A stretch of DNA of 64,000 nucleotides from Pseudomonas kermanshahensis (GCF_014269205.2 NZ_JABWRY020000001.1:3720001-3784000); one strand, 5' to 3'; shown: positions 16,659 through 25,427, counted from the first letter of the stretch. The notes: a model not told the origin generated them from the letters alone. A program made the numbers and translations.

Positions 16659-19046
16659 ATGCTGCCAACGCCGCTGAAACTCTTGATGGTCGAAGACAGC
16701 TCGATGGACGCCGAGCTGACCCTGCTGCGCCTGGAGCGCAGCGGGCTGCACGTTCAGTCGCAGTTGGTGTTCGATCATGTCGGCGTCGAACACGCCCTGC
16801 GTGAGAGCCACTACGACCTGATCCTTTGCGACTGTGTGCTGCCCGGCTCGTCCGGTACCGACGTGCTGGCCATCGCCCAGCGCCTGGCGCCAGACACCCC
16901 GTTCATCTTCCTCTCCGGCATCTACGGCGAAGAGCACGCGGTGGAGATGATCCGCCTGGGTGCTACCGACTATGTACTGAAAAAAAACCTGCCGCTGCTG
17001 CCAAAGGCCGTGCGCCGGGCGTTGACCGAAGTGCAGGAACGCCAGCGTCGGCGCCGCGCCGAAGAAGCGCTGGCGGATGTCGAGGCGCGCGCCCGCATCG
17101 CCATCGACGCCGCCGGCATGGGCACCTGGGACCTGCGCCCACAGGAAGGCCTGTTGCTGTGGGACGACCGCTGCAAGACCTTGTTCGGGCTGCCCACCAG
17201 TACCGAAATGACCCTGGACGTGTTCTTCGCGGGTATCTACCCCGAAGACCTGGCCATGGTCCGCGACGCCGTGGAGCATGCCATGCGCCCCGAGAGCGGC
17301 GGCCACTACCGGGTCGAGTTCCGCATCGCGCAACCCCACGGCCTGGAACCCCGCTGGCTGCTCAGCAGCGGCCAGAGCCAGTTCGTCGATGACCAGTGCG
17401 TGCGCTTTTCTGGCGTGCTGCAGGACATTCACACCCAACGCCAGGCCACCCTCGCCCTCAAGCAACTGAACGAGATGCTTGGCGAACGGGTCGAGCGCCG
17501 TACCCGTGAACGCGACCGCGCCTGGGAGCTGTCGCAAGACTTGTTGGCGGTGCTGAACAAAGACCTCACTCCGGTCGCCCTCAACCCAGCCTGGGAAGCC
17601 AGCCTGGGCCTTTCGCGCGAACGCCTGAGCCAAACGTCACTGTTGCACCTGCTGCCCGAGTCCGATCAGGAGCTTTTCCTCACGGAGCTGGCCGCCCTCG
17701 CCCACGGCCGCACCAGCGCGCGCTTTGTCGGCCGCATCCTGCATGCCGGCGGCCAGCAACGCTGGCTGTCTTGGGTGGTGGTACCCGAAGACACCCTGCT
17801 GTACGTGGTGGCCCGCGACATCACCAGCGAGCGCGAGTCCGCCCTGGGGCTGGCCGAGGCCAACACCCGCCTGCGTGAACAAATCACCGAACGCGAGCGT
17901 ATCGAGGCTGCGCTGCAACAGATGCAGCGCCTGGAAGCGGTCGGCCAGTTGACCGCGGGTGTGGCGCACGACTTCAACAACCTGCTGACGGTGATCCTCA
18001 CCGGTGCCAGCTTCCTTGAACGGGACCTGAACAAGGCCGACCTGGACAAAGCACGTACCCGCCTCACACACATCCGTGAAGCAGGCGAACGCGGTGCCAA
18101 GCTGACCTCGCAGTTGCTGGCCTTCTCCCGGCGCCAGCGCCTGGAGCCCGTGCCGCTGAACCTGAACCGGACACTGGCCGGCCTTGAAGAACTGCTGCGC
18201 CGAACCCTGGGCGGTAACGTGTCGGTGCGCCTGGACCTGGACCCGCACCTGTGGCAAGCACTGACCGACCCGACCCAGACCGAGATGATCATCCTCAACC
18301 TGGCGATCAATGCCCGCGACGCCATGCCCGACGGCGGCCAACTGACCCTCTACACCCGCAACACACACATCGAGGCCCGCCCCCAGCGCCCGGAAGACCC
18401 GGACCCTGGCGAGTACGTGATGCTGAGCATCCGCGATACCGGCTGCGGCATGAGCGAAGATGTGCTGGCCAAAGTGTTCGAGCCGTTTTTCACCACCAAG
18501 GACATCGGCAAGGGTTCGGGGCTTGGCCTGGCCCAGGTGTTTGGCTTCGCCAAGCAGTCGGGTGGCGGCGTGCGCATTGACACCGTGCCCGGGCGCGGCA
18601 CCCAAGTGGCGGTGTACCTGCCGGCGGTCAAGGGTAAAGCGCAGAGCGAGCCTGTGGTGCCAGAGGTTTCCCAGCCGATCGGTGACAGTGGCCAAAACCA
18701 CACTGTCTTGCTGGTGGATGACGACCACCTGGTACGCGACATGCTCGGCGATGTGCTGCGCCAGTACGGCTATCAGGTGCGCCAGGCACACAGCGGCGAA
18801 CAGGCACTGGCATTGCTCGACGACGGCATCGACCTGCTGCTGACCGATTTCGCCATGCCCGAATTCAATGGCGCGCAGTTGGCCCTGGCAGCGCGCGAGC
18901 GACACCCGCGTTTACCGGTGGTGTTTCTGACGGGGTATGCGGAGCTGGAAGGGTTGGAGCTGCCCGGTAGCCTGGTGATTCAAAAGCCAGTGCAGGCCGA
19001 AGAATTGGCGCGGGTGCTGAGTGAATTGCTGCGGGTCTCGGCGTAG
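16659..19046 (+). CDS. Hybrid sensor histidine kinase (REC-PAS-PAS-HisKA-HATPase-REC)
   Basis: 795 residues, no TM segment. It has an N-terminal receiver with Asp58 (L-I-L-C-D-C-V-L-P-G) and Lys in Y-V-L-K-K-N. A first PAS domain spans about 140-265 (G-M-G-T-W-D-L-R), then a coiled-coil, then a second PAS at about 295-410. The HisKA box L-T-A-G-V-A-H-D-F-N-N-L-L carries His437. The ATPase domain has G-S-G-L-G-L-A-Q-V-F-G-F, and the C-terminal receiver has Asp730 in L-L-L-T-D-F-A-M-P. This is the class with His-Asp-Phe-Asn-Asn boxes. As third gene of the phytochrome operon it could receive phosphate on its first receiver and pass it on, making a multi-step light relay. No DNA-binding output is encoded here. 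Confidence 0.93.
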   Translation: MLPTPLKLLMVEDSSMDAELTLLRLERSGLHVQSQLVFDHVGVEHALRESHYDLILCDCVLPGSSGTDVLAIAQRLAPDTPFIFLSGIYGEEHAVEMIRLGATDYVLKKNLPLLPKAVRRALTEVQERQRRRRAEEALADVEARARIAIDAAGMGTWDLRPQEGLLLWDDRCKTLFGLPTSTEMTLDVFFAGIYPEDLAMVRDAVEHAMRPESGGHYRVEFRIAQPHGLEPRWLLSSGQSQFVDDQCVRFSGVLQDIHTQRQATLALKQLNEMLGERVERRTRERDRAWELSQDLLAVLNKDLTPVALNPAWEASLGLSRERLSQTSLLHLLPESDQELFLTELAALAHGRTSARFVGRILHAGGQQRWLSWVVVPEDTLLYVVARDITSERESALGLAEANTRLREQITERERIEAALQQMQRLEAVGQLTAGVAHDFNNLLTVILTGASFLERDLNKADLDKARTRLTHIREAGERGAKLTSQLLAFSRRQRLEPVPLNLNRTLAGLEELLRRTLGGNVSVRLDLDPHLWQALTDPTQTEMIILNLAINARDAMPDGGQLTLYTRNTHIEARPQRPEDPDPGEYVMLSIRDTGCGMSEDVLAKVFEPFFTTKDIGKGSGLGLAQVFGFAKQSGGGVRIDTVPGRGTQVAVYLPAVKGKAQSEPVVPEVSQPIGDSGQNHTVLLVDDDHLVRDMLGDVLRQYGYQVRQAHSGEQALALLDDGIDLLLTDFAMPEFNGAQLALAARERHPRLPVVFLTGYAELEGLELPGSLVIQKPVQAEELARVLSELLRVSA

Positions 19047-19097
19047 CTTTACAGCACCTGTTGTATGCTCGCCAGCTGTACCTGCTGTACGCACGCC

Positions 19098-19198
19098 AAC
19101 TGTAGGAGCAGCCTTGTGCTGCGAAGAGGCCAGTGACCGTCAGGGAATGTCCGCTGCGGCTGTCGGCCTCTTCGCAGCACAAGGCTGCTCCTACAGTT
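19098..19198. repeat. Inverted pair of REP-like elements
   Basis: Arms 19098-19131 and 19165-19198 are perfectly complementary over 34 bases. The sequence is a variant of the REP family (TGTAGGAGCAGCCTTGTGCT...GCGAAGAGGCC), with a 33-base spacer. It follows the phytochrome operon and precedes the minus-strand tRNA, so it may end both transcripts. No T-run is present. Confidence 0.85.
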
Positions 19199-19236
19199 TG
19201 GCGGGCATGGCGGGACTTAAGAACAGAAACGACAAA

Positions 19237-19259
19237 ACCCAGCGCTTATCTGGCTAAGC
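19237..19259 (-). terminator. Weak terminator downstream of tRNA-Gln
   Basis: On the minus strand GCTTA GCCAGA TAAGC (19244-19259) is followed by GCTGGGTTTTG. The stem is short and the T-run is four bases, so it is only a candidate. Confidence 0.3.
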
Positions 19260-19291
19260 ACCGGGAAGACATAATAAGTTGAATCAGAAAA

Positions 19292-19366
19292 TGGCAGGGG
19301 CGGCTGGATTCGAACCAACGCATGGCAGGATCAAAACCTGCTGCCTTACCGCTTGGCGACGCCCCT
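19292..19366 (-). tRNA. tRNA-Gln (anticodon TTG)
   Basis: 75 bases reading AGGGGCGTCGCCAAGCGGTA at the 5' end. The 7-bp acceptor stem AGGGGCG/CGCCCCT closes with an encoded CCA. D-arm, anticodon loop TTTTGAT with TTG anticodon, and T-loop GGTTCGAATCC are all present. A TTG anticodon reads CAA (and CAG by wobble). Confidence 0.96.
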
Positions 19367-19635
19367 GTATCGAGATGCAGCAAACGCTGCCCTGACAATT
19401 CCAACTGAGTGACAACTGGGTTGTTGTCTTGGAATGCGCGGCACTTTAACAACATTCTTTCGGCCTGTGAACCCCCTGATGTAAAAAAAATGCTTTAAAA
19501 CAGCAAGTTAGTTCCTTCCCTCTGCCAATACCCCATCCCGGCAACCATCCGTCGCTTTCCGCCTGCATGGCTTCAACACATTCGCATTTCACCTTTCCAA
19601 TCAGATAGGCGCATTCATTGACCAAGGAGGTATCC

Positions 19636-19878
19636 ATGCCTGTCTCACACGACCTTTACCAAGACCTGCACTACCCGCGAGAAATCGTCCAGCAACGTCG
19701 CCAGCAAGACAAAGCCCTCGACCGCCTGCTGGACGAGTACATGGACATCGACAACCAGGTGCTGGCCGCCGAATCTATCTCGGCCGGCAACTTCGTCGAC
19801 GAGGACCTGCGCCACCTCAAGGAGCGCCGCTTGACGGTGAAGTACATGATCGAGCGCCAGCTGGAGCGCAAAGCCTAA
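19636..19878 (+). CDS. DUF465 / YdcH-family small protein
   Basis: 80 residues, highly charged and helical. It begins P-V-S-H-D-L-Y-Q-D-L and has a C-terminal L-K-E-R-R-L-T-V-K-Y-M-I-E-R-Q-L, typical of the YdcH/DUF465 family of short two-helix proteins. Family members have no settled function. ATG 19636 has an excellent AAGGAGGT site 5 bases upstream, so the longer frame start at 19618 is not needed. The preceding stretch 19379-19635 has no gene; it holds the tRNA upstream region and this gene's promoter. It is not close enough to the next gene to call an operon. Confidence 0.9.
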   Translation: MPVSHDLYQDLHYPREIVQQRRQQDKALDRLLDEYMDIDNQVLAAESISAGNFVDEDLRHLKERRLTVKYMIERQLERKA

Positions 19879-19995
19879 GCGGGCGCTCGACCTATCTCGT
19901 CAGGCGATCATTGCCCACTGCTTTCTCTATTGGTCAAAATGGCGACCGTCGCGCAAGCTGCGCCCTGCACTGCCATCGACCAAGGAGCTATCGAT

Positions 19996-21081
19996 TTGCC
20001 TGCCTGGATCCCTACCCCGCTGCGTCAGCTCGGCCAGCGCCTGCGCGCCAACACTGCCCCTGAAAGCGAACTGCTGGCCTGGTTCGAAGACAAGGCGTGC
20101 AGCCGTGGCTACCAGCTCAGTGACGGCCAACGCCGGGTCATCCACAGCATGGCCGAGCAACTGGCGCAGCTGGAACACGGGCAACCGTGCAGCCTGTACC
20201 TGCACGGCTCGGTCGGCCGCGGCAAAAGCTGGCTGCTCGACGGGTTTTTCCAGGCTGTGCCGGTAGAGGCCAAACGACGCCTGCACTTCCATGATTTTTT
20301 TGCCCGCCTGCACCAGGGCATGCACCGCCACCGCGCGCTGGACGATGCACTGGGCGCTACCTTGGACGAGCTGATTGGCCAGTGCCGGGTGTTGTGCTTC
20401 GACGAGTTCCATGTGCATGACATCGGCGATGCCATGCTGCTCACTCGGCTGTTCACCGCGCTGTTCGAGCGTGGGGTTTTCCTGTTGGTAACGTCGAACT
20501 ATGCACCTGAAGGCCTGCTGCCCAATCCGCTATACCACGAACGCTTCCTGCCAGTGATCCGCCTGATCAACGGGCGCATGCAGGTGCTGGAAGTCGGTGG
20601 CGACACCGACTTTCGCAGCCTGCCGGCCAACCGCGAGCATCAGCGTTTTACCCAGGGGCACTATGTGTGGCCCGGCACTGCCGAGCAACGCCAGACGGCG
20701 AACGTACCGGACGCGCAGCCGGCCACATTGGACATCAATAAACGCAGCCTGCGCGTGCTGGCCAGTAACGACCGGCAGGTGATGTTCGCCTTCGACGACC
20801 TGTGCGAACAGCCCACCGCGGTGATCGATTACCTGGCACTGGCGGCGCAGTACGATGCGTGGGTGATCGATGGGCTGGACGACCTGTCTGAATGTTCGCT
20901 GGCAGCACAGCAGCGGTTCGTCAACCTGGTGGATGTGCTGTATGACCAGGACAAGCAGGTGACAGTGATCGGGCGGCGGCCGCTGGACGAAAGCCTGGGC
21001 GGAGCGATTGCCGACCTGATGCGCACCCGCAGCCGCTTGGGGCAGTTGCATCAGGTGGGGCCTGAGTACTTTGTTGGCTGA
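19996..21081 (+). CDS. AFG1/ZapE-like AAA+ ATPase
   Basis: 361 residues from TTG 19996, which has AAGGAG 7 bases upstream; in-frame ATGs at 19930 and 19939 lack a ribosome site. Walker A is G-S-V-G-R-G-K-S (about 71-78), Walker B is R-V-L-C-F-D-E-F, followed by the family signatures V-H-D-I-G-D-A-M and L-V-T-S-N-Y-A-P. C-terminal I-N-G-R-M-Q-V-L-E-V and R-T-R-S-R-L match AFG1-like proteins. ZapE is a conditional cell-division ATPase acting at the Z ring. Pseudomonas genomes usually have a standard zapE in the division region, so this may be a paralogue, and I leave the symbol off. It is convergent with prpE. Confidence 0.88.
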   Translation: MPAWIPTPLRQLGQRLRANTAPESELLAWFEDKACSRGYQLSDGQRRVIHSMAEQLAQLEHGQPCSLYLHGSVGRGKSWLLDGFFQAVPVEAKRRLHFHDFFARLHQGMHRHRALDDALGATLDELIGQCRVLCFDEFHVHDIGDAMLLTRLFTALFERGVFLLVTSNYAPEGLLPNPLYHERFLPVIRLINGRMQVLEVGGDTDFRSLPANREHQRFTQGHYVWPGTAEQRQTANVPDAQPATLDINKRSLRVLASNDRQVMFAFDDLCEQPTAVIDYLALAAQYDAWVIDGLDDLSECSLAAQQRFVNLVDVLYDQDKQVTVIGRRPLDESLGGAIADLMRTRSRLGQLHQVGPEYFVG

Positions 21082-21086
21082 ACTGG

Positions 21087-21175
21087 CGCATTCGCGGGGC
21101 AAGCCCCACCGGCATGTCACCGAACCTGAAAGCCGGGGGCTTCCTGTGGGAGCGGGCTTGCCCCGCGAATGGGCC
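21087..21175. repeat. Inverted REP pair between zapE-like gene and prpE
   Basis: Left copy CATTCGCGGGGCAAGCCCC (21089-21107) and right copy GGGAGCGGGCTTGCCCCGCG (21148-21167, continuing AATGGGCC) face each other in the 109-bp convergent gap. The left copy is truncated. Confidence 0.8.
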
Positions 21176-21190
21176 ATCAATACCACCGAC

Positions 21191-23080
21191 TCAACCCGCC
21201 CGTGGCAGGTCCGCCAATACCGCCTCGATCTCCCCTAACACCGCCGGATCATCCAAGGTCGACGGCGGCACATAGTCCTGCCCATCGGCAATCTTGCGCA
21301 GCACCGCGCGCAAAATTTTCCCCGACCGGGTCTTGGGCAGCCGCTTGACCAACCGCACCCGGTTGAAACACGCCAGCGCACCGATTTCTTCGCGCACACT
21401 GCCGACCAGGTCCACCAGCAACTGCGATTCGGCAATGCCCTCGCCATCTTTCAGCACCACCAGCGCCAACGGCACCTGACCCTTGATATCGTCATGCACG
21501 CCGATCACCGCGCACTCGGCCACGGCCGGGTGACGCGCCACCAGGTCCTCCATTTCACCGGTGGACAGGCGATGCCCAGAGACGTTGATCACGTCGTCCG
21601 TGCGCCCCATGATGTAGACGAAGCCGTCATCGTCCAAGTAGCCGCCATCGCCCGTGTGGTAGTAGCCCGGGTAGGTGCGCAGGTACGCTTGCAGGTAGCG
21701 CTCGTGATCGCCCCACAGCGTCTGGCTGCACCCAGGCGGCAACGGCAGCGCGATTACGATCGACCCCTGGTGGTTCGGCCCCAGCACATGGCCGTCATCG
21801 TCCAATACACGCACGTGGTAACCCGGCACTGCGCGATTGCTCGACCCTGCACGCGCCGCGCTGCCCTCCAGCCCAACGCAGGGCGCGGTGACCGGCCAGC
21901 CGGTCTCGGTTTGCCACCAATGGTCGTGCACAGGTTTGCCAGTGACCCGCTCCAGCCATTCGTGGGTGCTTGAATCGAGTTTTTCCCCCGCCAGGAACAA
22001 CTGGCGCAGCGAGCTCAGGTCGTGTCCTTTGATCAGCTCACCGTCCGGGTCTTCCTTGCGGATGGCCCGCATGGCGGTCGGCGCGCAAAATAACGCGTTG
22101 ACCTTGTATTGCTCGACCACGCGCCAGTAGGCGGAGGCGTCCGGGGTGCGGATCGGCTTGCCTTCGTAGAACACCGTGGTGCAGCCACTCATCAACGGCC
22201 CGTAGACGATCAGCGAATGGCCCACCACCCAACCCACGTCAGAAATACCCCACCACACATCGCCCGCCTGCATGCCGTAGATGTGGCGCATGGCATAGCA
22301 CAGCGCAACCGCGTTGCCGCCGTTTTCACGCACGATGCCCTTGGGCTTTCCGGTGGTGCCGGAGGTGTACATGATGTACAGCGGGTCACCGGCGTCCAGC
22401 TCGACAGGGGCCACCGGCTCGGCCGTTGCCAATGCCTGCTGCCAGTCCAGGTCGCGGCCTGGCTGCAACTGGGCGGTGGCCTGGGGGCGTTGCAGGACCA
22501 GCACGTTGCGCGGCTGGTGACGGGCCAACTGCAGGGCACGATCGACCAGCGGCTTGTATTCGATTACCCGGTCGAACTCCAGGCCACAGGACGCCGTCAA
22601 CAGCAACGTGGGCCGGGCATCATCGATGCGCAAGGCCAGCTCGTTGGCGGCAAAACCGCCGAACACCACCGAATGCACCGCGCCTATCCGCGCGCACGCC
22701 AGCATGGCCATGGCCGCCTGCGGCACCATGGGCATGTAGATGATCACCCCATCGCCCTTGCCAACCCCCAATTGGCGCAGCAAACCGGCCAGGCGTGCCA
22801 CCTCGTCGCGTAGCTGGCGGTAGGTATACGTCTGTTGAGTACCGGTCACCGGCGAGTCGTAGATCAGCGCCAACTGCTCGCCACGGCCTTGTTCGATCTG
22901 ATGGTCGAGTGCCAGGTGGCAGCTGTTCAGGCGGCCGTCAGCAAACCAGCGGTGGGTGCCGTCAGGGTTTTCCTGCAAGGTCAGGGAAGGCTTGCGGTGC
23001 CAGGCCAGGTGCGCGGCTTGCTCGGCCCAGAACGCGGCAGGATGGGCGATGGAATGGGCGTAGCTGTGCTGATAGCTCAT
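21191..23080 (-). CDS. prpE: Propionate--CoA ligase (acyl-CoA synthetase)
   Basis: 629 residues of the acetyl-CoA-synthetase branch. It begins Y-x-x-x-Y-A-H-S-I-A-H-P-A-A-F-W-A-E-Q-A and has the P-loop Y-T-S-G-T-T-G-K-P-K-G. The motif W-W-Q-T-E-T-G-W lacks the tryptophan placement of strict acetyl-CoA synthetases. G-R-T-D-D-V-I-N-V-S-G-H-R and the catalytic, acetylatable Lys in T-R-S-G-K-I-L-R-A follow. G-I-V-R-E-N-G-G-N is typical of PrpE rather than Acs. It activates propionate with ATP and CoA, feeding the methylcitrate cycle encoded 9 kb away. ATG 23080 matches the family N-terminus; a GTG at 23140 is in frame. It is divergent from a LysR gene, and a Crc/Hfq-type motif lies 20 bases before the ATG. 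Confidence 0.9.
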   Translation of the reverse strand: MSYQHSYAHSIAHPAAFWAEQAAHLAWHRKPSLTLQENPDGTHRWFADGRLNSCHLALDHQIEQGRGEQLALIYDSPVTGTQQTYTYRQLRDEVARLAGLLRQLGVGKGDGVIIYMPMVPQAAMAMLACARIGAVHSVVFGGFAANELALRIDDARPTLLLTASCGLEFDRVIEYKPLVDRALQLARHQPRNVLVLQRPQATAQLQPGRDLDWQQALATAEPVAPVELDAGDPLYIMYTSGTTGKPKGIVRENGGNAVALCYAMRHIYGMQAGDVWWGISDVGWVVGHSLIVYGPLMSGCTTVFYEGKPIRTPDASAYWRVVEQYKVNALFCAPTAMRAIRKEDPDGELIKGHDLSSLRQLFLAGEKLDSSTHEWLERVTGKPVHDHWWQTETGWPVTAPCVGLEGSAARAGSSNRAVPGYHVRVLDDDGHVLGPNHQGSIVIALPLPPGCSQTLWGDHERYLQAYLRTYPGYYHTGDGGYLDDDGFVYIMGRTDDVINVSGHRLSTGEMEDLVARHPAVAECAVIGVHDDIKGQVPLALVVLKDGEGIAESQLLVDLVGSVREEIGALACFNRVRLVKRLPKTRSGKILRAVLRKIADGQDYVPPSTLDDPAVLGEIEAVLADLPRAG

Positions 23081-23099
23081 GTCGAAGGGAACCCGGTAC

Positions 23100-23110
23100 T
23101 TGTTGTTATT
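23100..23110 (-). promoter_or_regulatory. Hfq/Crc catabolite-repression motif ahead of prpE
   Basis: Minus-strand AATAACAACAA fits the A-A-N-A-A-N-A-A pattern bound by Hfq with Crc in Pseudomonas leaders. It ends 19 bases before the prpE ATG, in the expected translation-initiation zone. Acyl-CoA synthetase genes are common targets of this control. The prpE ribosome site itself is poor, which fits translational regulation. Confidence 0.55.
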
Positions 23111-23176
23111 GAAGGGCGAAACTTGAGTATGGACCGCCACGCCGGGCGCGCCATGGGACTAAAGTCACAACCGACC

Positions 23177-23188
23177 TGCAAATTTGCA
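23177..23188. promoter_or_regulatory. Candidate LysR operator between prpE and the LysR gene
   Basis: Perfect 12-base palindrome TGCAAATTTGCA near the middle of the 181-bp divergent gap. A third TGCAAA lies at 23215-23220. LysR regulators usually bind dyads with T-N11-A in such divergent gaps. No other palindrome is visible there. Confidence 0.45.
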
Positions 23189-23261
23189 AATAACACGAAT
23201 ACGCCCCATAACGGTGCAAAGCCTCTAGAATAGGCCGCCCCTTTTAGCCACCGAGCAGCCC

Positions 23262-24128
23262 ATGGACATCGATCAGGCCCGTACCTTTCTGGAAATCGTG
23301 CGCTGCGGCAGCCTGGTCGCCGCCGCCGAACGCCTGTTCGTGTCACAAACGGCGATCACGGCGCGGGTCCAGCGCCTTGAGCAGCAATTGGGCTGCCAGT
23401 TGTTCGTGCGCAGCCGCAACGGCGCCAGCCTGACCAGCGATGGTGAGGCCTTCGTCAGCTATGCCAACCAGCTGGTGCAGACCTGGGAAGCGGCGCGCCG
23501 CGACCTGCCGCTGCCCGAAGGTTGCCAGCAGGTACTGCATGTGGGCGGCGAAGTGAGCCTGGGCAACCCGATGATGCTCGACTGGGTCAGTGCGCTGCAC
23601 CGCGAACTGCCCAGCCATGCCATCCGCAGCGAAGTGAGCGACGGCGAATCGCTGCTGCGCAAGGTCGAAATGGGCCTGCTGGACGCCGCGCTGGTCTATC
23701 AGCCGACCTACGGGCCAGGCCTGCAAGTTGAGCAGTTGATGGAAGAGAAGCTGATCCGCGTGCGCCGGGTCGATCAGCCTGACCCGTACATCTATATCGA
23801 CTGGGGCGAGGCGTTCCGCCGCCAGCACGACGCCGCCCTGCCCGACTGCGCGCGCCCGGCACTGAGTTTCAACCTCGGGCCGCTGGCCCTGCAGTTCATC
23901 CTCGACCAGGGCGGCAGTGGCTACTTCCGTACCCGCGTGGTGCAGGCTTACCTGGACAGCGGCGTGTTCGAGCGCGTGCCGCAGGCGCCAGAGTTCACCT
24001 ATCCGACGTTTCTGGTGTACCCGCGCAAGCGCGACAGCGAAGCGCTGCAACAGGCCTTCGCGATACTCCGCCAGCTGGTGGCTGCCGGCGCCAGCGATTG
24101 GTCACAGCGCTGGGACCCGGTTATCTGA
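23262..24128 (+). CDS. LysR-family transcriptional regulator
   Basis: 288 residues. The N-terminal winged helix-turn-helix is at about 1-60 (A-R-T-F-L-E-I-V-R-C-G-S-L-V-A-A-A-E-R-L, then S-Q-T-A-I-T-A-R-V-Q-R-L-E). It is followed by a periplasmic-binding-fold effector domain, with V-G-G-E-V-S-L-G-N-P-M-M opening the first half. It is divergent from prpE, the usual arrangement for a LysR protein controlling its neighbour, and a dyad in the gap could be its site. The effector is unknown, possibly a propionate-related metabolite by context only. Its last 27 bases overlap the end of the convergent HPP-CBS gene. Confidence 0.9.
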   Translation: MDIDQARTFLEIVRCGSLVAAAERLFVSQTAITARVQRLEQQLGCQLFVRSRNGASLTSDGEAFVSYANQLVQTWEAARRDLPLPEGCQQVLHVGGEVSLGNPMMLDWVSALHRELPSHAIRSEVSDGESLLRKVEMGLLDAALVYQPTYGPGLQVEQLMEEKLIRVRRVDQPDPYIYIDWGEAFRRQHDAALPDCARPALSFNLGPLALQFILDQGGSGYFRTRVVQAYLDSGVFERVPQAPEFTYPTFLVYPRKRDSEALQQAFAILRQLVAAGASDWSQRWDPVI

Positions 24129-25259
24129 GGCACTGCCGGCGGCGCTCAGTAATTGGCGCTTGAGGCCGGCGATAAGGTCGGTCTGGGTGACCACCCCGAC
24201 CAGTTGGCCGTTGTCGAGCACCGGCAGACAGTGCAGCCCTTGTTCGCACAGCAAAGGCAGCAGGCGCTCCAGCGGGTGCTGGCTGCTGACACTGACCACC
24301 CGCCGGCTCATCACCTGCTCCATGCGCACTCCCTTGCGCCCGAACAGGCCGCGCCAGCGGAACCGCCCACGCTGCATGGCCGGCCCTACCAGGTCACTTA
24401 AGCTGACGATGCCGACCAGCTTGCCATGCTGGAGCACCGGCAGGGTTTTCAGGTGGTGGCTGGCCAGCAGCTTCCACGCCTGCTCCAGGGTGGTGTCCGG
24501 TGACGCGAACTGCACATCACGCGACATCACGGAGGCTGCTGTGATACCGCCCAGGCTGCGCTGCAAGGCATGCTGTTCGGTGGCGAGGATGATGCGCTCC
24601 AGTTCGTCCCGGGTGACATCGACGAACTCGCCCAGCTCTTCAAGGGCCTGGTCCAGGTCGGCGCCGCTGACCCCGACACGCTCGCTGGGCAGCGGGTCGT
24701 GGGTGTGATGCAGCTCTTTGCGTGGGGCCGCGCCTTTGGGGTAACGCACGCCAGTCAGGCGGTTGTAGACCACCGCCACTGCCACCAGAATCAGCGCATT
24801 GAGCAGCACCGGCTCCAGCAGGTGATCCCCTAACGCGGTCAGGCCCGGGTCGGCCAGCACCGCACTGACCGCCACACCGCCGCCCGGTGGGTGCAGGCAG
24901 CGCAACAGGCACATCACCAGTACCGAGAGCGCCAGGGCAGTAGCAGCCACCCAAAGCTCAGGCCCGAAACCCTGGCGCATGGCCAGGCCGACGGCGCCCG
25001 CCAGGGCGTAACTGCCCAGCACGGGCCAGGGCTGGGCCAAAGGGCCGGAATGCACGGCAAATACCAACACTGCCGAAGCGGCCAAAGGGCCTAGAAGGTG
25101 CAAAGCGATGCCAGGGCCATAGGCCATGCTGGTCAGCCAGCCGGCCAAGAACAAGCCAAGCAAGGCGCCGATACCAGCGCGCAGCCATTCTTTGGGGGGG
25201 ATATTCAGGGGTGCGGGCAACAGCCGCTGCAGACGACTTTCGGAACGCGAAGCAGGCAT
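24102..25259 (-). CDS. HPP-domain membrane protein with C-terminal CBS pair
   Basis: 385 residues. An N-terminal HPP domain (about 20-175) has four to five TM helices and the signature C-L-H-P-P-G-G-G. A linker follows, then two CBS domains (about 240-300 and 320-375) with V-M-S-R-D-V, L-V-G-I-V-S-L-S-D-L and L-V-G-V-V-T-Q-T-D-L. HPP proteins have been linked to nitrite transport in plastids and cyanobacteria; CBS pairs sense adenine nucleotides. The substrate here is unknown. I use ATG 25259; the frame is open upstream to 25424 but those residues are not hydrophobic or conserved-looking. The gene ends inside the convergent LysR gene (27-base overlap). Confidence 0.88.
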   Translation of the reverse strand: MPASRSESRLQRLLPAPLNIPPKEWLRAGIGALLGLFLAGWLTSMAYGPGIALHLLGPLAASAVLVFAVHSGPLAQPWPVLGSYALAGAVGLAMRQGFGPELWVAATALALSVLVMCLLRCLHPPGGGVAVSAVLADPGLTALGDHLLEPVLLNALILVAVAVVYNRLTGVRYPKGAAPRKELHHTHDPLPSERVGVSGADLDQALEELGEFVDVTRDELERIILATEQHALQRSLGGITAASVMSRDVQFASPDTTLEQAWKLLASHHLKTLPVLQHGKLVGIVSLSDLVGPAMQRGRFRWRGLFGRKGVRMEQVMSRRVVSVSSQHPLERLLPLLCEQGLHCLPVLDNGQLVGVVTQTDLIAGLKRQLLSAAGSASDNRVPAL

Positions 25260-25427
25260 GTGAATAATCGAAATCGTAGTTTTTCTGGTTAAAAAGAAAG
25301 CCCAGCCGCGCTGGCCTGGGCCCTGTATTGCCAGAGCAATAGCGCAAGGGGCTCCGTCCGTGGAGAGATGGAAACTGGGAAGTTTCGTGCGGGGATTGTG
25401 CCGGGTGGGATTGGCGAGGGCCAATTC

